A DNA stretch of 64,000 nucleotides from Candidatus Binatia bacterium (lineage in GTDB: Bacteria > Desulfobacterota > Binatia > UBA12015). The notes under the pieces are model-generated. The model saw nothing but the letters and a program-made list of their open reading frames with translations, ran no database searches and was not told where the DNA came from. This document shows positions 25,996-33,863 of the stretch, piece after piece; the first letter of the stretch is position 1, and every line of letters begins with the position of its first letter. The DNA lies in NCBI GenBank assembly GCA_029243485.1, contig JAQWRY010000086.1, forward strand, positions 62,001-126,000. Reading direction: 5' to 3'. Both the position numbers and the translations under genes were made by a program.

Positions 25996-27180
25996 ATGAG
26001 TGGACCGATGGACGGAGTGAAGGTCGTCGACCTCTCGATTGCGCTGGCCGGGCCCTGGGCCGTGGGGATGCTCGCCGACCAGGGCGCCTCGGTCATCAAA
26101 GTCGAACCGCCCGGCCTCGGCGACATCGGTCGTTGGGTCGGTGTTGCCGTGAACGGGATCTCCGCGATGGCGGCTGTGGTGAACCGTGGCAAGCGCTCGA
26201 TCGCGGTGAACCTACAAACCGAGGAAGGCCTCGCGATCGTACGAAAGCTCGCTGCAGGTGCTGATGTGTTCGTACAGAACTTTCGACCTGGTGTGATCGA
26301 GAAGCTGGGACTCTCCTACGACACGATTCGCAAGGGCAACCCAGATCTCATCTACTGTTCAATCAGTGGGTTCGGGCAGGAAGGTCCGTATGCGCGCAAG
26401 AGTGCGTACGACCCCGTCGTGCAGGCGTACGGCGGGCTCGCTTACGCGCAGGCGGGCGCCGACGGCGAGCCGCAGCTCATCCGGCATACCGCGGCCGACA
26501 AGATCACCGCCCTCACAGCCTCCCAGGCGATCTCGGCGGCCCTGTTCGCACGCGAACGCGGCCGGGGCGGGCAACACCTGCAGCTCTCTATGCTCGAGGC
26601 GGTGGTGAACTTTGTCTGGGCCGATGCGGCCGGGAACGAGGTGTTGCTCGATTCCGACGGCTCGCAACCCTCAGCCTTCTCCCGCGACCAGAAGCTCTGG
26701 CCCACGAAGGACGGGCACGTCATCGCCGCCCCGGTCTCCGACTCCGACGTGGCCGGCATCTGCCGCGGCGTCGGGGTCGACGGCTACGACGCTCCGGAAG
26801 TCGCGACGATCATGGCACGCCGGACGAACATGGAAGCGTTCAACGAGCTTCTCCGCCGCGTCCTCGATGCCGTCAGCAACCTCACCACCGAAGAGGCCAT
26901 TCGTGGGATGGAAGCCGAGAAGGCGCCTTGCGGAGCCGTGCTGTCACCGGAGCAGCTACCCAACGACCCGCAGGTTCGCGCACTCGGGATGCTCGAGGAC
27001 TCCACGCATCCCATCGCTGGGAGGATGCGTCAGCCGCGGCCGGCCGCGCGCTTCACGAAGACCCCGTCCGAGACAGGCGGTCCAGCGCCAGGGCTCGGCG
27101 AACACACGGATGCGATCCTCACCGAACTCGGAATGGGAGACCGCACACGGGAGTTGCGCGACGCCGGCGTGATCGCCTGA
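25996..27180 (+). CDS. CaiB/BaiF (family III) CoA-transferase
   Basis: This CoA-transferase of 394 residues moves CoA between carboxylic acids. VKVVDLSIALAGPWAVGMLADQGASVIKVEPP is the typical N-terminal domain start. The catalytic Asp is in SAYDPVVQAYGGL (near 143). GVIEKLGLSYD and CSISGFGQEGPY are family landmarks. The ATG at 25996 was taken because AGGAGA lies at 25982-25987; a GTG one codon earlier is possible. It probably forms an operon with the epimerase. The donor and acceptor acids are unknown. Confidence 0.92.
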   Translation: MSGPMDGVKVVDLSIALAGPWAVGMLADQGASVIKVEPPGLGDIGRWVGVAVNGISAMAAVVNRGKRSIAVNLQTEEGLAIVRKLAAGADVFVQNFRPGVIEKLGLSYDTIRKGNPDLIYCSISGFGQEGPYARKSAYDPVVQAYGGLAYAQAGADGEPQLIRHTAADKITALTASQAISAALFARERGRGGQHLQLSMLEAVVNFVWADAAGNEVLLDSDGSQPSAFSRDQKLWPTKDGHVIAAPVSDSDVAGICRGVGVDGYDAPEVATIMARRTNMEAFNELLRRVLDAVSNLTTEEAIRGMEAEKAPCGAVLSPEQLPNDPQVRALGMLEDSTHPIAGRMRQPRPAARFTKTPSETGGPAPGLGEHTDAILTELGMGDRTRELRDAGVIA

Positions 27181-27229
27181 CCAGGCCCGCGCCGCGAACG
27201 CTGCTCAGCTCGGCGCGGCAGCGCCCTGG
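27181..27229. terminator. imperfect hairpin between convergent genes
   Basis: CCAGG (27181-27185) and GCCGCG (27191-27196) face CGCGGC (27214-27219) and CCTGG (27225-27229). They form a GC-rich interrupted stem right after the CoA-transferase stop, overlapping the end of the convergent minus-strand reading frame. It probably acts as a terminator in both directions; there is no T-run. Confidence 0.4.
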
Positions 27230-27644
27230 AGCAAGCCGCCGATCGTATCGAGGTACGCACGATAGTCCGTGCTGATCTCCTGGGTGCTGCGCAGGATAAG
27301 CGCCTCGGGCCCACGCTTTTCGATGTGGTCCCAGTGGCGCCCCGTTGGGGTCCATCGCGGCCGACGAAGTCGCCGAGGCCCCAGCCACGGTCACCGGGAA
27401 CGACGGGCAACTCGGCGGCCCACACGCCCTGATGCTTGCGGTCCTGGAGGACGCGATTCACTGCGCCGGCCTCCTCTGTCACCCCCGCCGGCCGGAGCAG
27501 GGGCGTCTGCGCCAACGCGCTCGAACCTGAATCCGCTCCACGGATCGAGCCTGGCGGTTCTCCTTCGAGAGCGTCTTCGAAGCCGAGCGGATGAGCGCCG
27601 GCGTCGGGCGCGTCTTCGGGGGAGAAATCCTTGAACAAGGCCAC
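27205..27644 (-). pseudogene. small unidentified gene with a one-base frameshift
   Basis: From a GTG at 27644, preceded by AGAGG at a good distance, about 100 codons read with the GC-rich third positions typical of neighbours (begins ALFKDFSPEDAPD, ends GLGDFVGRDGPQ). After the GGGG run near 27338-27341, protein-like sequence continues in another frame (RHWDHIEKRGPEALI to GGLLQGAAAPS), ending at TGA 27205-27207 just before a terminator-like hairpin. One extra base at the G-run would join both parts into about 146 residues. Product not recognised. It may be a real frameshift or a consensus error. Confidence 0.45.
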
Positions 27645-27689
27645 CGCAACCTCTGAACTTCGCGCGAACGCCTGCTAGATTGCCGCGCC

Positions 27690-28163
27690 ATGCCACTGGA
27701 TCAGCGCGCCGAAGTAACACGCACGCCACCCCGCTGGCTCATCCCCTGGATCACGACCACGCAGGTCTGGGTCTACGAGATCACGCGAGGCCGCCTCGGC
27801 GCCTCTGCGAAGAACATGCAGAACCTGCTCCTTCGCGGCATTCGAAGGAAATCGGGCAAGAAGTTCGCCGTGTGCCTTCCCTACTGGCTCGACGACGACG
27901 GCCGCCGGATCGTGGTCGCCTCCTACGCGGGGGCTCGGAAGAATCCGGCATGGTACCACAACGTGAAGGACACCCGCGCGAATCCGAAGGTGACCGTGCG
28001 CGACGGAGCGCGTGTCTTCGCAGCGCGGGTCGAGATCCTTGAGGGAGACGAGTACGAGCGGCTCTGGGAACGCATCTGCGCCGACCGACCGTTCTATGCA
28101 CGCTATCAAGGAAGAACGTCGCGGCGAATCCCGTTGGTTCGGATCCTCGATACCACGGCGTAG
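27690..28163 (+). CDS. deazaflavin (F420)-dependent nitroreductase family protein (Ddn-like)
   Basis: This split-barrel protein has 157 residues. RKSGKKFAVCLPYW, RRIVVASYAGARKNPAWYHNVKD and NPKVTVRDGARVFAARVEIL match the Ddn family (TIGR00026 type). Actinobacterial members use reduced coenzyme F420 to reduce nitroimidazoles and quinones. The Ser/Lys-Gly stretch after RRKSG is the usual phosphate-binding area. The gene stands alone; the next downstream segment is a decayed beta-lactamase fragment. F420 use is inferred from family membership only. Confidence 0.85.
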   Translation: MPLDQRAEVTRTPPRWLIPWITTTQVWVYEITRGRLGASAKNMQNLLLRGIRRKSGKKFAVCLPYWLDDDGRRIVVASYAGARKNPAWYHNVKDTRANPKVTVRDGARVFAARVEILEGDEYERLWERICADRPFYARYQGRTSRRIPLVRILDTTA

Positions 28164-28209
28164 AACGCCTCGATGAGGGCCGCATCGTTTCTCTCCGCGC
28201 ACGGCCGCA

Positions 28210-28353
28210 CCACTCGCGCAGATCGAGCGCGGAAAAGTCGTCTCGGTCGAAGCGGTCGGCTGCGCCAACGTGGAGGCGCGAAGGCGCATGACGGGAGACA
28301 CGGTGCTGCAGATGGGCTCGGTCTCCGAGAGTGTCACCGCCTTTGCGGATTGA
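28210..28353 (+). pseudogene. remnant of a serine beta-lactamase/CubicO family gene
   Basis: Forty-seven codons and a stop encode a fragment with GKVVSVEAVGCANVEARRR and DTVLQMGSVSESVTAF. This matches the region around the active-site SxxK of class C beta-lactamase-like hydrolases, normally VGSISKSVTAF. The SxxK Lys has become Glu and the frame ends with TGA straight after, so both the N-terminal and the large C-terminal parts of the gene are absent. Confidence 0.65.
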
Positions 28354-28369
28354 CTCGGGACCCGCCCTA

Positions 28370-28383
28370 CTTGTAGATACAAG
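28370..28383. promoter_or_regulatory. MarR-type operator palindrome
   Basis: CTTGTA-GA-TACAAG is a perfect 14-base inverted repeat ending 4 bases before the MarR ATG. It covers the place where a Shine-Dalgarno or promoter -10 would sit. Size and placement fit autorepression by the adjacent MarR protein. Confidence 0.65.
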
Positions 28384-28387
28384 CTTG

Positions 28388-28852
28388 ATGGTGCCCCCTT
28401 CGATTCCGCGATCTGCCGCCCCCCCCAAGCCGCCCTCCTTGGGCGATTGTGTGTGCTTCAACGCGCGCAGCGCGGCCCGAGCGATCACCTACCTCTACGA
28501 CGAGACGCTCGCCCCCTCGGGCCTGCGCATCAACCAGTTCGCCACCCTCGCCGCGATCCACCAGCGGCACGGCGGCTCGATGCAGACCATCGCCGCCGAT
28601 CTCGGCCTCGATCCGAGCACCATGACGCGCGTCCTGCGCCCACTTGTCGAAGACGGCCTGGTGAGCGCCGAGCCCGGCGAGAACCGGCGCGCGAAACAAC
28701 TCGCGCTCACGGACCTCGGCCAAGAGAAGCTACGCAGTACCCACGCGCTCTGGCAGCAGGCGCAAGACGATCTACGCGAAAAGCTCGATCCCGGAGTCTT
28801 CGAACGACTCGTGGGCGACCTCGCGAAACTGCACGAAGCCCTGCGACCCTGA
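28388..28852 (+). CDS. MarR family transcriptional regulator
   Basis: This 154-residue winged-helix regulator has the DNA-binding region around residues 60-110: SMQTIAADLGLDPSTMTRVLRPLVEDGLV, then a wing containing GENRRAKQLALTDLG. A Cys (DCVCFNAR) lies near the N-terminal dimerisation helix, where redox-sensing MarR/OhrR proteins sometimes have one. The start at 28388 has no clear Shine-Dalgarno, so translation may be leaderless or begin slightly elsewhere. It precedes the molybdopterin oxidoreductase and di-iron oxygenase genes and probably controls them together with itself. Confidence 0.88.
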   Translation: MVPPSIPRSAAPPKPPSLGDCVCFNARSAARAITYLYDETLAPSGLRINQFATLAAIHQRHGGSMQTIAADLGLDPSTMTRVLRPLVEDGLVSAEPGENRRAKQLALTDLGQEKLRSTHALWQQAQDDLREKLDPGVFERLVGDLAKLHEALRP

Positions 28853-28865
28853 CCCATCACATACG

Positions 28866-28892
28866 GGTGCAACGCGGCCTTCCGCCTGCACC
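28866..28892 (+). promoter_or_regulatory. hairpin before the molybdopterin oxidoreductase gene
   Basis: GGTGCA (28866-28871) plus GCGG (28874-28877) pair with CCGC (28882-28885) plus TGCACC (28887-28892) around a CCTT loop. The structure ends immediately before the GGAGG ribosome binding site. It could reduce read-through from marR, stabilise the downstream message or affect access to the ribosome binding site. Confidence 0.4.
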
Positions 28893-28904
28893 GGAGGTAG
28901 CGAC

Positions 28905-31286
28905 ATGAGTGCGACGCAAGAAGTCCATCCTTCCGTGTCTAAGACCCCGATCGCCGTTTCCGGATCGGACCTGCCGACCATCTGTGTTCTGTGCAGTCAC
29001 AACTGCGGCGTCCGCGTCACGGTCGAAGACGGCAAGATCACGAAGGTCCGAGGAGACGCGTCGAACCCCATTACGCAGGGCTACATCTGCAACAAAGCCG
29101 TCACGATCGACAAGTACGCAAATCACAAGCAGCGCGTCGAGTACCCGATGCGCCGCCAAGCAGACGGAACGTTCGAGCGCATCTCCTGGGAGACCGCGAC
29201 GACGGAGATCGGTGAGAAGCTGGCCGCGCTTCGCAACGAGCACGGACCTCGCTCGCTCGGTTTGGTGGGAATCGGCGGCCAGGGCAACCACCTCGACGCG
29301 CCGTACGCGTCTTCGTTCCTGCGCGCGACGGGTTCCCGCCGCTGGTACAACGCGTTCGCACAAGAGAAGACGCAGCACATGCTCGTCGATCAGTGGATGT
29401 TCGATGCGCCGCCGACCACGTTCTACCACCCCGATGTAGACCACGCGACGTACCTGATCGTGATGGGAACGAATCCCCGCATCTCGAACCGGGGCCACAA
29501 CGCGACCGAGACGTTCCGAGACCTGAGCAAGCGCGAGAGCTGTACCGTTGTCGTTCTCGACCCGCGCGAAACGGAAACGACCCGCGGCGCCGATCAGCAC
29601 GTCCGGGTGCAACCCGGCTCGGATGCCTACTTCCTCCTCGGGATGGCCGCCACACTCGTCCAGCGGGAGCTGTACGACGTGAACTTCGTCTCAGAACGCA
29701 CGGCGGGCTTCAACGACATTCGCGACGAGCTCGCCCGAATCGACGTCGGCGAGATGGCCGAGCGCTGCGGCATCGCAAAGGACGAGATCACCACGATCGC
29801 GACCGACTTCGCGAAATCGGAGGCGTCGTCGATCATGTTCGATCTCGGAGTCGAACAGACGCCGTTCTCGACGCTGGTCTCGTACCTCATCCATCTCAAC
29901 AGCGTGCTCACGGGACACATCGGCAAGAAGGGGACGAACGGCTTCATCGAGACGTTCCTCCCGCCAACCCTCAGCCCCGGCCGCCACAAGGAGCCAGAGC
30001 GTGCACTCGCGTCGGGCATTCAGGCCGTCCGCGCGCTCGGCAACGCTGGAATGTTCTCGCCAACACTCGTTCCCGAAGAAGTGATGATCGACCACCCGGA
30101 GCGAATCCGGGCTCTCATCGTCGAGGGATCCAACCCGATCCTCTCGTTCTCCGATGCGAACGCATGGCGCGAAGCCATCGATCGCCTCGACCTGCTCGTC
30201 GTCGTCGAGCCCGCATTCACCGAGACCTGCCGACTCGCCGACTACGTGCTCCCGACTCCGGTCGGGTACGAGAAATGGGAGACCGCACTGTTCCCGAAGC
30301 GGCATCCGGAGATCGACGTGCAGGTGCGGCCCCCGATCCTCGCGGGGCCGGTGGAAGCGCTTCCTGAAGCCGAGATCTACGCGCGAATCGGCGAAGCGAT
30401 GGGCATCATCGCTCCCCTACCCGAGGAACTCGCCGAGATTGCAAAGCCCGAAACGCCCGAGGCGCGCGCGGCCTTCCTCGGTACCGCCATGGGTATGCTC
30501 GGTGACCTCGCCGCCAAGGGCCTCAACGGCGACTCCCATGTGCTGTTCTGGGGTTACCGCGCCATGGGGCACCACTTCCCCGCACCATCGCTCACCGCAA
30601 TCTTCGCAAGCTCGATTGCCAACGCCATGGAACGACGGGACTCCGTCCTGCGCGCCGTAGGGCCCGAGTGGGCGGACAAGGACCCGTTCGCTCTCGGCGA
30701 AGAGATCTTCAAGAGAATCCTCGACCACCCCGAGGGCGTGACAATCGCGATCGCCGACGACACGAACAGCGTCGACCAATACATGGGGTTCGAAGACAAG
30801 AAAATCCGCGTCGCTCCGCCGGCGATGGTAAAGGAGATGAAGCGCGCGCTCGCGACGCACACCGATCACGCCGAGTACCCGTTCGTTCTGGCGAGCGGAC
30901 TCCGAACCCGCTGGACTGCGAACACGATCCAGCGTGACCCGACCTGGCGCAAAGGCCAGGGCCCGCACTGTGCCCTCCATCTCCACCCCGACGACGCGGC
31001 GAAGCTGTCCGTCGAGGCGGGAGATTCGCTCCGGATCGAAACCGTACGGGGCGCGATCGTTCTTCCCGCTGCGTTCGACCCCAAGCTCCAGCCCGGGCAC
31101 GTCTGGATGCCCAACGGCTTCGGCGTGGAATACTCCGAGACCATCGACGGCGAACGGGTGACTCAGGGTGCCAATTTGAACGAGATCACCGATGCAGCGG
31201 ACCGCGATCCGATCACGGGGTGCCCACACCACCGCTACGTGCCTGTGAAACTGACCCGGGTCGCCCCAGAAACGAAAGCCGCATAG
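28905..31286 (+). CDS. molybdopterin-dependent oxidoreductase, soluble
   Basis: This member of the DMSO reductase superfamily has 793 residues. The N-terminal [4Fe-4S] site is CVLCSHNCGV with the fourth Cys in GYICNK. Cofactor-binding blocks include VMGTNPRISNRGHNATE and VLDPRETETTRGADQHVRVQPGSD. The C-terminal beta-barrel domain starts near 640 (FVLASGLRTRWTANT). There is no twin-Arg signal, so it should be cytoplasmic. No electron-transfer subunit is adjacent; the next gene, 10 bases on, is a di-iron oxygenase. A usual Mo-ligating Cys or Ser is not obvious by eye. Ribosome site GGAGG. Substrate unknown. Confidence 0.9.
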   Translation: MSATQEVHPSVSKTPIAVSGSDLPTICVLCSHNCGVRVTVEDGKITKVRGDASNPITQGYICNKAVTIDKYANHKQRVEYPMRRQADGTFERISWETATTEIGEKLAALRNEHGPRSLGLVGIGGQGNHLDAPYASSFLRATGSRRWYNAFAQEKTQHMLVDQWMFDAPPTTFYHPDVDHATYLIVMGTNPRISNRGHNATETFRDLSKRESCTVVVLDPRETETTRGADQHVRVQPGSDAYFLLGMAATLVQRELYDVNFVSERTAGFNDIRDELARIDVGEMAERCGIAKDEITTIATDFAKSEASSIMFDLGVEQTPFSTLVSYLIHLNSVLTGHIGKKGTNGFIETFLPPTLSPGRHKEPERALASGIQAVRALGNAGMFSPTLVPEEVMIDHPERIRALIVEGSNPILSFSDANAWREAIDRLDLLVVVEPAFTETCRLADYVLPTPVGYEKWETALFPKRHPEIDVQVRPPILAGPVEALPEAEIYARIGEAMGIIAPLPEELAEIAKPETPEARAAFLGTAMGMLGDLAAKGLNGDSHVLFWGYRAMGHHFPAPSLTAIFASSIANAMERRDSVLRAVGPEWADKDPFALGEEIFKRILDHPEGVTIAIADDTNSVDQYMGFEDKKIRVAPPAMVKEMKRALATHTDHAEYPFVLASGLRTRWTANTIQRDPTWRKGQGPHCALHLHPDDAAKLSVEAGDSLRIETVRGAIVLPAAFDPKLQPGHVWMPNGFGVEYSETIDGERVTQGANLNEITDAADRDPITGCPHHRYVPVKLTRVAPETKAA

Positions 31287-31296
31287 GATCGAATCC

Positions 31297-32289
31297 ATGA
31301 AAACGCGTGAACTGATGCGCCTCCAGAACACGGGGCACCAGGGAATCAACTCGATCTTCAGCAAGGCCCACTCGGCTGACTGGGACATCGACCGCGACGT
31401 GGACTGGTCGACACCGGTCGAGCCGGGGGATTCCCTGGTCGACCACGAGTGGACCGCGTTCGGGCGTACCGACACGTTCAAGGCGCTGCCGGAGGAGGTC
31501 CGCAGTTACGTCACGCGCCGCGGGCTCGGGCGTGTTCTGAACATCCTGCAAGTCGGAGAGAGCGTCGCTCAGGACATCTGCGCGAAGCTCGCGCTGAAGC
31601 TGCGGCACGAAGACCACCGAAACGCCGCCGTCGCGCAGGCGATGGATGAGGCGCGCCATCACCTCGCCTATGTGCGCTTCCTCGAGAAAATGGGCGAAGA
31701 ACCCGAAGACATCGATCCGTTCACAGAGGACATGTTCGACCAGCTGCTCGCGGCCGAAGACCCCCGGCGTATGATCGCGTTCGAGCAGTTCTTCCTCGAG
31801 AGCATGGCGATGAACATCTTCGAGGGCATCCACGACCACGCGACGAACCCTCTGCTGCGCGACATCCTTGCGTTCATCACGCGCGACGAAAGCCGTCACA
31901 TGGGCTTCGGGGTCCTCTACCTCGCCGACTGGATGAAGGAAGCGACGCTGGACGAGCGCACCGCGTTCGCTCAGAGTTGGCTGCCGCGAATCCTGTTCAC
32001 CGTGACGGACCGGCCCGGTCCTCTCATGGCGCGGCAGATCATCCGCCGGATCGAGGAAGCCGGGCACCCCGACGCGGCAAAGCTCGCTCCCGCGCTTCTG
32101 CGCGAACAAGAGCAGCTGAACGCTCAGGACCACGAGCTCCTGCTGAGCGGGCAGAAACCATCACATCTGCTCAAGAGCGCAAAGAACGTGGGCCTCCTAG
32201 CACCGGAGATCGTCGATGCCCTGGGCGTCGCCGACCACCCGCTCGTGCAGGCTGCCAACCGCAACGTGGAGCCACCCCCGCCCTCCTGA
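31297..32289 (+). CDS. ferritin-like di-iron oxygenase (E-x28-DExRH twice)
   Basis: This helical protein of 330 residues has two copies of the di-iron motif E-x28-DExRH: Glu in VGES paired with DEARHH, and Glu in FLES paired with DESRHMGFG. The internal spacing is identical in both. This pattern characterises AurF/CmlI-type N-oxygenases and other ferritin-like oxidases, which activate O2 at a carboxylate-bridged di-iron centre. It starts 10 bases after the molybdopterin oxidoreductase and is surely co-transcribed. Its role may be N- or C-oxygenation of the same compound, but the substrate is unknown. Confidence 0.88.
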   Translation: MKTRELMRLQNTGHQGINSIFSKAHSADWDIDRDVDWSTPVEPGDSLVDHEWTAFGRTDTFKALPEEVRSYVTRRGLGRVLNILQVGESVAQDICAKLALKLRHEDHRNAAVAQAMDEARHHLAYVRFLEKMGEEPEDIDPFTEDMFDQLLAAEDPRRMIAFEQFFLESMAMNIFEGIHDHATNPLLRDILAFITRDESRHMGFGVLYLADWMKEATLDERTAFAQSWLPRILFTVTDRPGPLMARQIIRRIEEAGHPDAAKLAPALLREQEQLNAQDHELLLSGQKPSHLLKSAKNVGLLAPEIVDALGVADHPLVQAANRNVEPPPPS

Positions 32290-32435
32290 TCCACACCCCG
32301 ACGTTTCGAACGGTCGTTTCAAGCCCAGAAACCATCTTGCACGTCCCGAGGTGCGCGCTGAAGATTTTTTCACCGATTTCCGGCTTCGGACCTGAATCTT
32401 CTGGACCCCGCCCGACACGGAAGGACCACCCACCC

Positions 32436-32785
32436 ATGCCCCGCGCCCTCCACAATGCTCTCTCTTGCCTGCGACTCGCCGCCATCGCACTTCCCGCGGC
32501 CACCATGCTCCTCGCGCCGATCGCTGCGAACGCGCAGTACGCGGCCCTGGCCGCGACCGTCTGAAGGGCGACGACGACGACGAGATCTACGGCGAGGAAG
32601 GCGCGACCGTCTCGTCGGCAAGGAGGGCAACGACCTGCTCGACGGCGGCATCGGCAACGACCGCCTCATGGGCCACAACGGCGACGACGACACCCAGGGC
32701 GGCGAACATCTCGGGCGGCGCCGGTTCCGACTTGTGTCAGGACAGCGACGGCGTCGGCCTCATGAAGCGCTGCGAGATCTTCTAG
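32436..32785 (+). pseudogene. frameshifted remnant of a secreted RTX-like Ca-binding protein
   Basis: The start encodes a clean signal peptide (MPRALHNALSC to IAANAQ), followed within a few codons by TGA. Glycine/aspartate nonapeptide-like sequence then continues in other frames: GRDRLKGDDDDEIYGEEG, then GKEGNDLLDGGIGNDRLMG, then NISGGAGSDLCQDSDG, ending at 32785. At least three frame changes occur within 350 bases. The pieces in order make a short hemolysin-type Ca-binding repeat protein. Either the gene is dead or the consensus is poor in this GC-repeat stretch. Its end overlaps the end of the convergent hydrolase gene. Confidence 0.65.
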
Positions 32786-33750
32786 TCGGCCAAACCGTTC
32801 GCACCTAACCACTCCGCGATCGCAACACCGATCGCTTCGGGCTGATCTTCCTGCAGGTAGTGGAGCCCTGGGCCGACCCCTACGGCGGTGACATTCGGCA
32901 TCACGCCGACGATCTCGCTCCCCTTCGACTCCGGCAGAAGCACGCCCGGCGTGCCGTAAAGCCAGAGCTTCGGCACGGCGTCGGTCCGCAGATACGCGGC
33001 ATACGTCTCGAAGATCTCATGGTTGTCTGCGGGCTCGCCCGCGATCGGAATCTCGTTCGGCCAACGCCAGATGGGCTTGCGGCTGGCTGGATCGAGAAAC
33101 GGCTTCCGGTAGACGTTCAGATCTTCCTCCGAGAGCCCGCTGAGCACCGACGTCGCCAGAATCTGTTCGATGAACAGGTTCTGCGTGATGAGCAGATCTC
33201 GACTGATCACCGGGTCCCGGAACTGCTCGAGTGACGGCGCGAACAACGGTGAGACGTCCGCGAGAGATTCGAACGGCCGAATCATCCCCTCCATGAAAGC
33301 GATGCCCTGCACGTTCTCTGGATGACGAGAAGCGTACGCGAAACCCAGTCCCGAGCCCCAGTCGTGGATCACGAGCACCAGGTCCTCGAGCCCGAGAACC
33401 CGGATGAACTCTTCGACGTAGGCCAGTTGGGTGGGAAAGCGATAGTCGATGTCCGGCTTGCCGGAGTCGCCGTGGCCTGGGAGATCCAACGCGATCGTTC
33501 GGCCGAGGGGACTCAAGTGCGGGGTGACGTTGCGCCAAAGGTAACTCGACGTCGGATTGCCGTGCAGGAACAAGATCGGGCGCCCCTCGCCTCGCTGAAC
33601 GAAGTGCAGCTCGGTATCGAGGACCCGTACGAAGTTCGACCCTTCCCGGGTCTCCGGCGGCGTGGGCGCCGGCGCGGTCGATGCCCCATCCCCACACGCG
33701 GTGAGCAGAGCCAAGCAGAGAATGACGGCGGAGCGGCGGTAGAGCGACAT
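32782..33750 (-). CDS. haloalkane dehalogenase-like lipoprotein hydrolase
   Basis: This 322-residue alpha/beta hydrolase has the full haloalkane dehalogenase set: LFLHGNPTSSYLWRN (oxyanion Asn), nucleophile Asp and halide-binding Trp in VIHDWGSGLGF, catalytic Glu in FMEGMIRP, catalytic His in GLHYLQEDQPE and GTPGVLLP. These residues place it with the DhaA/LinB-type (HLD-II) group. Unusually, it begins with a lipoprotein signal (MSLYRRSAVILCLALLTACG), whereas known dehalogenases are mostly cytoplasmic. AGGAGG precedes the ATG. It is divergent from a CoA-carboxylase beta-subunit gene over 113 bases. Dehalogenase activity is predicted, not shown. Confidence 0.88.
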   Translation of the reverse strand: MSLYRRSAVILCLALLTACGDGASTAPAPTPPETREGSNFVRVLDTELHFVQRGEGRPILFLHGNPTSSYLWRNVTPHLSPLGRTIALDLPGHGDSGKPDIDYRFPTQLAYVEEFIRVLGLEDLVLVIHDWGSGLGFAYASRHPENVQGIAFMEGMIRPFESLADVSPLFAPSLEQFRDPVISRDLLITQNLFIEQILATSVLSGLSEEDLNVYRKPFLDPASRKPIWRWPNEIPIAGEPADNHEIFETYAAYLRTDAVPKLWLYGTPGVLLPESKGSEIVGVMPNVTAVGVGPGLHYLQEDQPEAIGVAIAEWLGANGLAD

Positions 33751-33863
33751 CTGAGCCTCCTTCTTCACAACCCTCATTAGATCGATCCGGCGCCCCGATC
33801 GACCGACACATTCGCACGAGCAGCTTGCAAAAATGCGCACGGCACCTGTTAGGCTCACAAACC

